11,540 nucleotides of DNA from Acidimicrobiales bacterium (lineage in GTDB: Bacteria > Actinomycetota > Acidimicrobiia > Acidimicrobiales > Aldehydirespiratoraceae): positions 1 through 11,540 of the forward strand of contig BQJV01000054.1 in assembly GCA_021604885.1 (NCBI GenBank), in the 5' to 3' direction. This document shows, piece by piece, positions 1 through 6,592 of the stretch; within the stretch, counting starts at the first letter, position 1; every line of letters starts with the position of its first letter. Below the pieces are notes generated by a model. It was given only the letters and a program-made list of their open reading frames with translations, was not told the origin of the DNA and did not search any database. The position numbers and the translations under genes are program-made.

Positions 1-1047
1 GGCGCCGCCGTTGGGGTTGAGCTTGTCGAGGTCGATGCCGAGCTCGTCGGCCGAGCCGATGACCTGCACGGCGAACGCCTCGTTGATCTCGACCTGGTCG
101 ATGTCGCCGATCGACATGCCGGCGCGGGCCATGGCCTGACGGCAGGCGTCGATCGGGCCGAGGCCCATGATCTCCGGGTTGAGGGCGGAAACGCCCGAGG
201 ACACGATGCGGGCGATCGGCTCGATGCCCATGGCCTTGGCCTTGGTGTCGCTCATGACGACCACGGCGGACGCACCGTCGTTGAGGGGACACGCGTTGCC
301 GGCCGTGACCGTGCCGCCGGGGCGGAACGCAGGCTGGAGCTGGCTGACCTTCTCGAGCGTCGTGCCGGCGCGGATGCCGTCGTCGGTCGACACGACGGTG
401 CCGTCCGGGAGGGTGTAGGGCGTGATCTCACGCTCGAAGAAGCCACGGTTGAGGGCGGCCTCGGCCCGGTTCTGGGAGCTGACACCCCACTCGTCTTGAC
501 GCTCGCGGCTGATGCCGGTGTACTCGACGACGTTCTCGGCGGTCTGGCCCATCGCGATGTAGATGTCGGGGACACCCTCGACCGGGGCCCAGTCGCCCGC
601 TTCGCCGTCGGCCCGCGTCTTCGAACGCTCTTCGGCACCGGCGAAGAGATCGTTGTGCGGGCCGGAATCGGCTGCGCCGTACATGTAGCGGCTGACGGTC
701 TCGACGCCGCCGGCCACGAAACAGTCGCCCTCGCCGGCCTTGATCGCGTGCGAGGCCATGCGGATGGTCTGCAGCGACGAGGAGCAGTAGCGGTTGACCG
801 TCACGCCGGGGATCTCGAGGCCCTGCATCGCGGAGATGACGCGGGCGATGTTGTAGCCGCCCTCGCCGCCGGGCTGCCCGATGCCCCACATGACGTCCTC
901 GACGTCCGAGGCCTCGACGCCGGCCTTGCCCATCACGTCGGAGAGGATGAACGACGACAGGTCGTCGGGGCGGGCGTCGACCAGCGAGCCCTTGTTGGCC
1001 CGCCCGATGGGGGTACGGGACGTGGCAACGATGACAGCTTCTGGCAT
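1..1047 (-). CDS. Thiolase (acetyl-CoA acetyltransferase family), 3' end cut by window edge
   Basis: Thiolases cleave 3-ketoacyl-CoA with CoA to acetyl-CoA and a shortened acyl-CoA, or run the reverse condensation, in the cytoplasm. The 349 visible residues start MPEAVIVATSRTPIGRANKG, a typical thiolase N-terminus. The acyl-accepting cysteine is Cys88 in VNRYCSSSLQT, and the NEAFA signature lies near residues 322-326. The frame stays open to base 1 and breaks off at LDKLNPNGGA, just before the GHP histidine motif and the second catalytic cysteine, so about 40 residues are missing. The ATG at 1045-1047 is preceded by a strong AAGGAG (1053-1058, five bases away), which fixes the start. It is divergent from the aldehyde dehydrogenase. 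The CSSS after the nucleophile, instead of the common CxSG, occurs in some thiolase subgroups. Degradative versus biosynthetic use cannot be decided here; the acyl-CoA neighbours favour degradation. Confidence 0.95.
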   Translation of the reverse strand, partial: MPEAVIVATSRTPIGRANKGSLVDARPDDLSSFILSDVMGKAGVEASDVEDVMWGIGQPGGEGGYNIARVISAMQGLEIPGVTVNRYCSSSLQTIRMASHAIKAGEGDCFVAGGVETVSRYMYGAADSGPHNDLFAGAEERSKTRADGEAGDWAPVEGVPDIYIAMGQTAENVVEYTGISRERQDEWGVSSQNRAEAALNRGFFEREITPYTLPDGTVVSTDDGIRAGTTLEKVSQLQPAFRPGGTVTAGNACPLNDGASAVVVMSDTKAKAMGIEPIARIVSSGVSALNPEIMGLGPIDACRQAMARAGMSIGDIDQVEINEAFAVQVIGSADELGIDLDKLNPNGGA

Positions 1048-1075
1048 TTCGGCTCCTTGGCGAGAATGTGTCATC

Positions 1076-1104
1076 ACGATAGACAGGTTTTCTCGTCGTG
1101 CCCA
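1076..1104 (-). promoter_or_regulatory. Candidate promoter of the thiolase gene
   Basis: On the minus strand, TGGGCA (1099-1104) is followed 17 bases later by TATCGT (1076-1081), a fair match to an actinobacterial sigma-70-type promoter. Transcription would begin near 1069 and give a leader of about 22 bases containing the AAGGAG ribosome site. Seen by eye only. A 10-bp palindrome GCGGGCCCGC at 1111-1120 sits just upstream and may be chance in DNA this rich in GC. Confidence 0.4.
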
Positions 1105-1150
1105 TGGTCGGCGGGCCCGCACCGCTTCGTCGTTCGGCACCGGCGGGCGT

Positions 1151-1156
1151 TACGAT
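1151..1156 (+). promoter_or_regulatory. Candidate -10 box for a leaderless aldehyde dehydrogenase transcript
   Basis: TACGAT fits the TANNNT -10 pattern and lies eight bases before the ATG at 1165. That spacing would place the transcription start at or next to the start codon. No Shine-Dalgarno-like sequence precedes this ATG, which supports a leaderless mRNA, a common arrangement in Actinomycetota. No convincing -35 element is visible. Confidence 0.4.
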
Positions 1157-1164
1157 CCGCGGCC

Positions 1165-2628
1165 ATGGCTATCGACGTCGACAAGAACTGGCAGCTGCTC
1201 ATCGACGGGGAGTGGGTCGACCCGGCTGCGGGCACCTACGACATCGTCGATCCGGCGACGACCAACGTGGTGGGGCATGCTCCGGAGGCGTCCGTCGAGC
1301 AGGCGAACGACAGCGCCGCCGCGGCGAAGGCGGCGCTCGCGAGCTGGCGTCGACTGTCGCGCGAAGAACGTTGTGCGCACATCGGTCGGCTCGGCGAGGA
1401 GATCGCCAAGCGGTCGCCGGACTGGGTCGACACGGTGCAGGCGGAGACCGGCGCCACGATCGGAACCACCGAGAACCTGCAGGTCGGCGGACCGGCCGTC
1501 GATCGCTTCCGCTACTACGCGAACCCGATCGATCTCGACGAGAACCTGCGGCCGATCCCGACCGCGAAGGGTCCGCTCGGCCCGGCCGGCCTGATGAGCG
1601 CGCACGTGAAGCGCCAGCCCGTCGGCGTGGTCGCGGCGATCACGCCGTACAACTTCCCGATCACCAACGTCGCCGGCAAGATTGCCCCGGCCCTCGCGGC
1701 CGGCTGCACCACGATCATCAAGCCCGCGCCGCAGGATCCGCTCGGCATCTTCCTGCTCGGCGAGGCCGTCCTGGCGGCCGGTCTGCCGCCGGGTGTGGTC
1801 AACATCGTCAACGGTGCGGGTCCCGCGGTCCCCGCGGCGCTCGTCGACAGCCGTGACGTCAACATGATCAGCTTCACCGGCTCGTCGCCGGTCGGCGCCA
1901 AGATCATGGAGAACGGCGGCAAGACGATGAAGCGCCTGCTCATGGAGCTCGGTGGCAAGGGTGCCGCCGTCGTCACCGAGGACGCCGACATCGGGCAGGC
2001 CGCGCAGGCGATCGCCACGGTGTGGGGCTTCCACTCGGGTCAGATCTGCACGGCGCCGACCCGCGTCATCGCCCACAAGGACGTCTACGACCAGCTCGTC
2101 GAGACGTTGAAGACGTTCTCCGGATTCATGAAGGTGGGCGACCCGAAGGAGCGCGACACGATCATCGGTCCGGTCATCACGGAGCTCCATCGCAACCGCG
2201 TCGAGGAGTTCATCCAGACGGGCAAGGACGCGGGGGCGACGGTCGTCTGCGGGGGCGAGCGCCCCGAGCTCGACGGCTACTACATCGCGCCGACCCTGCT
2301 GGCCGACTGCACGCCGGACATGCACGTCGTGCAGGAAGAAGCCTTCGGGCCCGTCATCGTCGTGCTGCCCTACGAGGACGACGAGCAGGCGATCCAGCTG
2401 GCGAACGACTCCGAGTACGGGCTCTACAGCTATGTCTTCTCGGGCGACTCGATGCGGGCCTTCGCGCTGGCTCAGCAGATCGAGTCCGGCAGCGTCGGCA
2501 TCAACGTGATCCAGCCCCACATGGAGGCGCCGTTCGGTGGCTTCAAGATGTCCGGCGTCGGCCGGGACCGGGGCGCCTACGGGATCGAGGCCTACAGCGA
2601 GCTGCAGGCCATCAACTGGTTGGGCTGA
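1165..2628 (+). CDS. NAD(P)-dependent aldehyde dehydrogenase
   Basis: A 487-residue member of the aldehyde dehydrogenase superfamily, which oxidises aldehydes to carboxylic acids with NAD(P)+ in the cytoplasm. The usual landmarks are in order: PYNFP (Asn164, oxyanion), KPAP (Lys186, cofactor), FTGSSPVG at 237-244 (Rossmann turn), MELGGKG (Glu261, general base), GQICTAPTR (Cys295, nucleophile) and EEAFGPV at 391-397. Length is normal. The frame is open upstream to 496, but the true start is taken as ATG 1165: the protein begins there with the standard family N-terminus (LLIDGEWVDPAAG), and the upstream stretch lies antisense to the thiolase. It is divergent from the thiolase and its stop is one base from the next gene, so it is almost certainly co-transcribed with the Mct-like protein. 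The substrate is unknown; the neighbours suggest a semialdehyde or acid-pathway aldehyde. Confidence 0.95.
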   Translation: MAIDVDKNWQLLIDGEWVDPAAGTYDIVDPATTNVVGHAPEASVEQANDSAAAAKAALASWRRLSREERCAHIGRLGEEIAKRSPDWVDTVQAETGATIGTTENLQVGGPAVDRFRYYANPIDLDENLRPIPTAKGPLGPAGLMSAHVKRQPVGVVAAITPYNFPITNVAGKIAPALAAGCTTIIKPAPQDPLGIFLLGEAVLAAGLPPGVVNIVNGAGPAVPAALVDSRDVNMISFTGSSPVGAKIMENGGKTMKRLLMELGGKGAAVVTEDADIGQAAQAIATVWGFHSGQICTAPTRVIAHKDVYDQLVETLKTFSGFMKVGDPKERDTIIGPVITELHRNRVEEFIQTGKDAGATVVCGGERPELDGYYIAPTLLADCTPDMHVVQEEAFGPVIVVLPYEDDEQAIQLANDSEYGLYSYVFSGDSMRAFALAQQIESGSVGINVIQPHMEAPFGGFKMSGVGRDRGAYGIEAYSELQAINWLG

Positions 2629-2629
2629 G

Positions 2630-3826
2630 GTGGTCCCTCCGCTCGACGGCCTCCAGGTGATCGAAGGCTCGGCGTTCGTCGCCGCGCCGTCGGGCGGGAT
2701 GACACTCGCTCAGCTCGGCGCCGATGTCATTCGCTTCGACCAGATCGGTGGCGGGCTCGACGCGAAACGCTGGCCGCTCACCGCCGACGGCGAGTCGATC
2801 TACTGGGCGGGGCTGAACAAGGGCAAGCGGTCGATCTCGGTCGACCTGCGGTCGCCGCGCGCCCGGGAGATCCTGACGGCGCTGGTGTACGGCGCCGGCA
2901 CGTTCCTCACGAACTTCCCGGCGCGGGGTTGGATGGCCTACGAGACGCTCGCGGCGGAGCGGCCCGACCTCGTCATGCTCGCCGTGACAGGGAACCGGGA
3001 CGGGTCGACCGCGCTGGACTACACGGTCAACTGTGCGCTCGGCTACCCGTACGCGACGGGACCGGTCGACAGCGACGAGCCCGTGAATCATGTGCTTCCC
3101 GCATGGGACCTCGTCTGCGGCCAGACGGCGGCGCTCGGGATCCTTGCTGCGGACCGGCATCGACTCCGGACGGGCGAGGGGTCGAACATGAGCGTCGCCC
3201 TCTCCGATGTCGCGATCGCAGCGGTGGCGGCGATGGGCCATGTCGGCGAGGCGCAGGTGAACGGCACCGAACGCCAGCGGTTCGGGAACGACCTCTACGG
3301 CGCGTTCGGCGCCGAGTTCCGCACGGCGGACGACGAGCGGATCTACGCCGTCGGCATCAGCCCGAAGCAGTGGTCCTCGCTGCTGGAGGCGACGGAGGCG
3401 ACGGACGCCGTCGCCGTGATCGAAGCCGCCGGTGGCTACGACTTCCGCGACGAAGGTGACCGATTCCGGGCTCGTGCCGACGTGATCGCCGTCGTGTCAC
3501 CGTGGATCGGAGCGAATCCGCTTGCGACGGTCGGCAGCCGCTTCGACGAGCTCGGCGTCTGCTGGGGTCGCTACCAGACGTTCACGCAGCTCGTGGACGA
3601 GGACCCGCGGTGCTCCACGGAGAGTGAGATGTTCCGCGAGGTCGAGCAGCCCGGGATCGGCACCTACCTGTCACCCGGTTCGCCGATCGCCTTCGACGAT
3701 CGGATTCCGGTCGAGCCGGCCCCGGCGCCGCGCTTCGGCCAGCACACCGACGAGATCCTGGCCGAGGAGCTCGGCCTGAGCGCCGCCGAGATCGGCACCC
3801 TCCACGACGACGGCATCGTCGCGTAG
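2630..3826 (+). CDS. mct: Class III CoA-transferase family protein, 2-methylfumaryl-CoA isomerase (Mct)-like
   Basis: A 398-residue protein of the CaiB/BaiF (class III) CoA-transferase fold. It closely resembles, from memory, Mct of the Chloroflexus 3-hydroxypropionate bicycle, which moves CoA within one molecule (2-methylfumaryl-CoA to 3-methylfumaryl-CoA). Shared stretches include VIEGSAFVAAP, GGMTLAQLGADVIRFD, GGGLD..RWP, WAGLNKGKRSI, NFPARGW and, near the C-terminus, QPGIGTYLSPGSP and HTDEIL. The expected catalytic aspartate is Asp160 in HVLPAWDLV. The start is GTG 2630, one base after the dehydrogenase stop, with no clear ribosome site, so translation probably depends on coupling. A later start would delete the conserved N-terminal strand. 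The bicycle itself is not indicated by anything else here, so the substrate may be a related branched unsaturated dicarboxylyl-CoA. An intermolecular CoA transferase is the alternative. Confidence 0.85.
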   Translation: MVPPLDGLQVIEGSAFVAAPSGGMTLAQLGADVIRFDQIGGGLDAKRWPLTADGESIYWAGLNKGKRSISVDLRSPRAREILTALVYGAGTFLTNFPARGWMAYETLAAERPDLVMLAVTGNRDGSTALDYTVNCALGYPYATGPVDSDEPVNHVLPAWDLVCGQTAALGILAADRHRLRTGEGSNMSVALSDVAIAAVAAMGHVGEAQVNGTERQRFGNDLYGAFGAEFRTADDERIYAVGISPKQWSSLLEATEATDAVAVIEAAGGYDFRDEGDRFRARADVIAVVSPWIGANPLATVGSRFDELGVCWGRYQTFTQLVDEDPRCSTESEMFREVEQPGIGTYLSPGSPIAFDDRIPVEPAPAPRFGQHTDEILAEELGLSAAEIGTLHDDGIVA

Positions 3827-3854
3827 CGAGCTGCGGCCGGGAGAACCGTCGCCG

Positions 3855-3888
3855 AGTTGAAGCGGGGGTCAGACCCCAGTTGAAGCGG
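3855..3888. repeat. Palindrome flanked by 11-bp direct repeats between convergent genes
   Basis: AGTTGAAGCGG occurs twice in the same orientation (3855-3865 and 3878-3888). Between and partly within these lies GGGGTC-A-GACCCC (3865-3877), a perfect six-base inverted repeat around one base. The element ends directly at the stop codon of the leftward hydrolase and fills most of the 62-bp gap after the Mct-like gene. The compact palindrome-plus-repeat form is that of a dispersed intergenic repeat (REP-like). It could also act as a two-way terminator, although there is no T tract and the one-base centre would force a shortened stem. Confidence 0.6.
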
Positions 3889-4542
3889 CTAGTCCCAGGT
3901 GGGGATGGCGTCGATGAACGCGAGGGCGGCGTCGATGAAGGAGAACTGTTTGGGAAGGCCGAAGTGGTCGACGCCGGGCAGGACCTTGACCTGACAGTCG
4001 GGGAGGGCCTCGGCGAGCGGTTCGGGCGGGCCCGCGAAGTCATCGCTGCCGATGATGATCAGACACGGGGCGTGCACGGTCGCGAGCTCGTCGGTGGTGA
4101 AGCGCGGTCGTTCACGTCCGATACAGGCGCGCAACGCATCGGCGTCGTTGCCCGGTGTCGTGATCAGGGACTCGAAGCGGCTCGCGGTGTGCTCGGCCAT
4201 CTCGCCGGCGCTGTCGGTGGCCACGAGGTTCTGGCCGACGGCGGCCAGCACGATCCGGTTGACCCGCTCCGGATACTGCATCGCGATCTGCAGAGCGGTG
4301 CGGGCGCCGAGCGAGTAGCCGACGATGTCGGCGGGCGTCTCGGGGAACTGTTCGATGACCGGCGTGACGAGGTCGTCGTAGTCCGCAGGCTCGGTGGGCT
4401 TCGGCGCGTCGCCGTGGCCGAGGAGGTCGATCCCGAACGCTCGCCGGCGGGCGTCCTTCAGGAGGTCGAACCAGCCGGGCTCGCGCCAGGTGCGTTCGGT
4501 CGATGTGGCGAAGCCGTGGAGGAGGACGACGGGTGGGGCCAT
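3889..4542 (-). CDS. Alpha/beta-fold hydrolase
   Basis: A 217-residue single-domain alpha/beta hydrolase. It begins PPVVLLHGF (oxyanion-hole HGF at 9-11), continues FGIDLLGHGDAPKP, has the nucleophile elbow GYSLGAR with Ser77, an acid at Asp167 or Asp168 in GSDDFAG, and the catalytic histidine His193 in GVDHFGLP. The cap region is short, about residues 105-150. Such proteins hydrolyse esters, thioesters or C-C bonds; the substrate cannot be read from the sequence. No signal peptide is visible, so it should be cytoplasmic. The start ATG at 4540-4542 follows AGGAAAGGGG on the minus strand. It is transcribed away from the WhiB gene and is convergent with the Mct-like gene, so it appears to be a single-gene transcript. 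Confidence 0.9.
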   Translation of the reverse strand: MAPPVVLLHGFATSTERTWREPGWFDLLKDARRRAFGIDLLGHGDAPKPTEPADYDDLVTPVIEQFPETPADIVGYSLGARTALQIAMQYPERVNRIVLAAVGQNLVATDSAGEMAEHTASRFESLITTPGNDADALRACIGRERPRFTTDELATVHAPCLIIIGSDDFAGPPEPLAEALPDCQVKVLPGVDHFGLPKQFSFIDAALAFIDAIPTWD

Positions 4543-4668
4543 GCCCCTTTCCTAGTCAGCGGCGCGTCACGGGACGAAACCGCACGGGCCGACTTGGCGC
4601 GCTCCGAATCTGATGGACCGTCAGGAACGGTTCTGCTCCACAGTCCGACGCTGCGTGGTCGATCACTT

Positions 4669-4691
4669 TTCGCGATGGGCGCTAGCGCGAA
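4669..4691. promoter_or_regulatory. Nested dyads in the hydrolase/WhiB divergent gap
   Basis: TTCGCG (4669-4674) and CGCGAA (4686-4691) form a perfect inverted repeat with an 11-base gap, and GCGCTAGCGC (4679-4688) is a perfect 10-bp palindrome overlapping its right arm. The site lies 85-107 bases before the WhiB-like start, and might be an operator for either divergent gene. The rest of the 4543-4775 gap shows no further gene; it is visibly less GC-rich than its surroundings between about 4660 and 4745. Confidence 0.35.
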
Positions 4692-4708
4692 CAATCATCG
4701 GCGTTCAC

Positions 4709-4748
4709 GGGACATTCAGCCAATGTTTTCCTACGTTTACAGGCGTAG
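4709..4748 (+). promoter_or_regulatory. Candidate WhiB-like gene promoter overlapped by a dyad
   Basis: GGGACA (4709-4714), 17 bases, then TACGTT (4732-4737) forms a plausible promoter. The inverted repeat CTACG (4731-4735) / CGTAG (4744-4748) covers the -10 box and the expected start near 4744, where a bound repressor or autoregulator would block transcription. WhiB proteins often control their own promoters; that this dyad is such a site is inference. Confidence 0.35.
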
Positions 4749-4775
4749 CCGAACGGGGCACCGAGGACCGCACAA

Positions 4776-5162
4776 ATGGGGTGCGGCCCGGGCTCCAGGG
4801 AAGCGGGTGGACAGGTGCTCGAGATCATCGAACCGGCGGAGACGCCGACAGGACCGATCGGGTCGACGGACTGGATGGAAGAAGCGTCCTGTGCCGGTCA
4901 CAGCGACCTGTTCTTCGCTCCGTTCGCCGAACGCCCCGAGGCTCGCGTGCGCCGCGAAGCCGCGGCCCGCATCATCTGCCAGGGCTGCGCCGGTGTCGCC
5001 GCCTGCCAGGAATACGCCCGCAGCAACCGGGAGCTCGGCTTCTGGGGCGGCGAGAGCGAGTCGGAGCGAGCCGAAGCCGGCTTCCCTCCCACCACGCCGA
5101 TCATCGGCCGCAAGCGGGTTGCCGAGCAGCGTGCTCGCGACGCGATGGCCAGCGCTTCCTGA
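4776..5162 (+). CDS. WhiB-family iron-sulfur transcriptional regulator
   Basis: A 128-residue Wbl protein. Such proteins hold a [4Fe-4S] cluster on four cysteines and work as redox- or NO-sensitive partners of the primary sigma factor in Actinomycetota. Here the ligands are Cys39 (in SCAGHSDLFF), Cys68, Cys71 and Cys77 (C-x2-C-x5-C in ICQGCAGVAAC). The family turn follows as GFWGGESE (88-95), and a basic tail (GRKR at 111-114) could contact DNA. ATG 4776 has GAGGA eight bases upstream. GTG 4815 (residue 14) is an alternative that would remove an extra, non-ligand Cys3 and give a protein starting at LEIIEP. The FGE gene begins 42 bases after the stop in the same direction, so the two probably share a transcript. 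The target genes are unknown. Confidence 0.93.
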   Translation: MGCGPGSREAGGQVLEIIEPAETPTGPIGSTDWMEEASCAGHSDLFFAPFAERPEARVRREAAARIICQGCAGVAACQEYARSNRELGFWGGESESERAEAGFPPTTPIIGRKRVAEQRARDAMASAS

Positions 5163-5204
5163 TCCCATTCCTGCTCGTCGCCGCGGCGATGCGATGATGG
5201 CCAC

Positions 5205-6083
5205 GTGAACGACGAACCCTGCTGTGCGCCCTCCCGCGAACCTGGTGCCGCGCCCGACGCGCCGCCCGCATCTGCACCGGCCGGATCACTGCCGATGATG
5301 GCCGCGGTCGAGTCCGGATCCTTCCGCATGGGCACCGACCACGGCCGTTTCCCGGCGGACCAGGAGGGCCCGGTCCGCGACGTGGCCACCGACGCCTACG
5401 CGATCGCCCTCGCTCCCGTCACGAACGACGAGTTCGCCCGCTTCGCCGAGGCGACGGGGTTGACGACCTTCGCCGAGTCGGAGGGATGGTCCTTCGTCTT
5501 CGGCGGTCTGCTGCCGGACGACTTCGCGCCGACCCGGGGCGTGGTCGGCGCCGAATGGTGGCGCGCGGTCGAGGGGGCGGACTGGCGACATCCGTACGGC
5601 CCGCAGAGCGACCTCGCCGGCCTCGGCGATCATCCCGTCGTCCACGTCACATGGCAGGAAGCCGAGGCGTATGCGGCGTGGGTGGGCGGTCGGCTCCCGA
5701 CCGAGCCGGAGTGGGAACGGGCGGCACGGGGCGGCCTCGAGCAGGCCACGTTCGCCTGGGGCGACGAGCTGACGCTCGGCGGGGAGTCGCGCTGCAACAT
5801 CTGGCAGGGCACCTTTCCGACCGACAACACGCTTGACGACGGCTGGTACGGGACGTCGCCCGTCGGCACGTATCCGCCCAACGACTTCGGTCTGCAGGAT
5901 GTTGCCGGCAACGTGTGGGAGTGGTGCGCCGACGACTTCGCCGGGCGCCCTGATCACAAGGTGATCAAGGGCGGCTCGTACCTCTGCCACGACAGCTACT
6001 GCAACCGCTACCGCGTCGGCGCGCGATCGTCGAACACGTTCGACACGTCGACCGGCAACATGGGATTCCGGGTGGCGTCATGA
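5205..6083 (+). CDS. Formylglycine-generating enzyme (SUMF1/FGE family) with a CxPxR motif in its own N-terminus
   Basis: FGE uses copper and O2 to oxidise the cysteine of a CxPxR motif in sulfatases to C-alpha-formylglycine. This 292-residue protein has the family core from about residue 32 (GSFRMGTD, PVTNDEF, HPVVHVTW, RLPTEPEWERAARGG, CNIWQG, GNVWEW). It ends with GGSYLCHDSYCNRYRVGARS, where Cys261 and Cys266 match the two copper-binding cysteines of Streptomyces FGE (272/277). It is therefore a true FGE rather than an EgtB-like sulfoxide synthase. No sulfatase is encoded in the window. The first 30 residues are a poorly structured Ala/Pro-rich extension containing CCAPSR at 6-11; residues 7-11 fit the FGE substrate motif. 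Start GTG 5205 is the only standard start after the WhiB stop in this frame before ATG 5295. Neither has a strong ribosome site, and starting at 5295 would drop the motif. The stop overlaps the next gene. Confidence 0.93.
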   Translation: MNDEPCCAPSREPGAAPDAPPASAPAGSLPMMAAVESGSFRMGTDHGRFPADQEGPVRDVATDAYAIALAPVTNDEFARFAEATGLTTFAESEGWSFVFGGLLPDDFAPTRGVVGAEWWRAVEGADWRHPYGPQSDLAGLGDHPVVHVTWQEAEAYAAWVGGRLPTEPEWERAARGGLEQATFAWGDELTLGGESRCNIWQGTFPTDNTLDDGWYGTSPVGTYPPNDFGLQDVAGNVWEWCADDFAGRPDHKVIKGGSYLCHDSYCNRYRVGARSSNTFDTSTGNMGFRVAS

Positions 6084-6532
6084 AGCGGGCGATGTTGCGA
6101 TTCTTCGACTGGACCAATCCGGTGATGATCCGGATCCTCGTGTCCCGTGTGCACTGGTTGCTGAGTTCCGGACTGTGCGTCATCGAGTACGAGGGGCGGC
6201 GCAGCGGACGCCGGTTCCGTCTGCCGACCGGCTATCACGCGTTCGACGACGGCGTGGTCGTCTCGACGTCCATCGCCCCCGAGCGGACGTGGTGGCGGAA
6301 CTTCACCGACGGACATCCGGCGCGCCTCTGTGTGAAAGGCGAGTGGCGCGGTGTCGAGGGTCGCCTGCTCCAGCCCGGCACCGACGAGTACCGCCGCTGG
6401 GTCGAGGCGATCTTCGGTCGCGGGAAGATCGTCAGCAAGGCGATGGGGGTCGACTACGACCCGGCCATCGGCCTGACCGCCGAGGCCGAGGCTTTCCTCG
6501 CTCGGGAGAGTGCGGTAACCCTGTTCGTGTGA
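6080..6532 (+). CDS. Deazaflavin (F420)-type nitroreductase-family protein (Ddn/DUF385-like)
   Basis: A 150-residue split-barrel protein of the family that includes the F420-dependent nitroreductase Ddn of Mycobacterium tuberculosis. The family pattern is a small residue plus GRxSG near the N-terminus: here EYEGRRSGRRFRLP (36-49). It is followed by a strand with VVVSTS (59-64) and by WWRNF (71-75) before the next strand, LCVKGEWRGVEGRLL. The long N-terminal helix (MKRAMLRFFDWTNPVMIRIL) is hydrophobic, as in membrane-associated relatives. Members reduce quinones, enones or nitro compounds with F420H2, but several bind other flavins or heme; cofactor and substrate here are not provable by reading. 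ATG 6080 overlaps the FGE stop by four bases (ATGA), so the two are translationally coupled, which argues for a shared process. Confidence 0.8.
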   Translation: MKRAMLRFFDWTNPVMIRILVSRVHWLLSSGLCVIEYEGRRSGRRFRLPTGYHAFDDGVVVSTSIAPERTWWRNFTDGHPARLCVKGEWRGVEGRLLQPGTDEYRRWVEAIFGRGKIVSKAMGVDYDPAIGLTAEAEAFLARESAVTLFV

Positions 6533-6592
6533 GACGTCACGCCCCCCGAGCCCTGCGCCGCCGCGGTTTGCGCCGGTCTGTTCTCGCCTGAC

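Noticed and set aside
1111..1120. GCGGGCCCGC palindrome as an operator
   Set aside because: A short all-GC palindrome is expected by chance in DNA of this composition, and nothing else supports it.
496..1164. A 223-residue N-terminal extension of the aldehyde dehydrogenase reading frame
   Set aside because: It runs antisense to the thiolase coding sequence, has no dehydrogenase homology, and the standard family N-terminus begins at ATG 1165.
1150..2520. A long open frame (456 residues) antisense to the aldehyde dehydrogenase
   Set aside because: It is Arg/Asp/Val-rich with no recognisable domain; high GC opens such frames opposite real genes.
4776..4799. A second CxPxR motif at the start of the WhiB-like protein (CGPGSR)
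   Set aside because: The arginine is one residue too far along, so it does not fit CxPxR, and the alternative GTG start would remove it.
3880..5208. A 442-residue plus-strand frame running from the hydrolase region through the WhiB gene
   Set aside because: It is antisense to the hydrolase, crosses the promoter gap and overlaps WhiB out of frame; the Arg-rich C-terminal half is typical of a shifted frame.
5205..6083. EgtB/ergothioneine-type sulfoxide synthase identity for the FGE-family protein
   Set aside because: The paired cysteines in SYLCHDSYCNRYR are those of true FGEs, and the DinB-like N-terminal domain of EgtB is missing.
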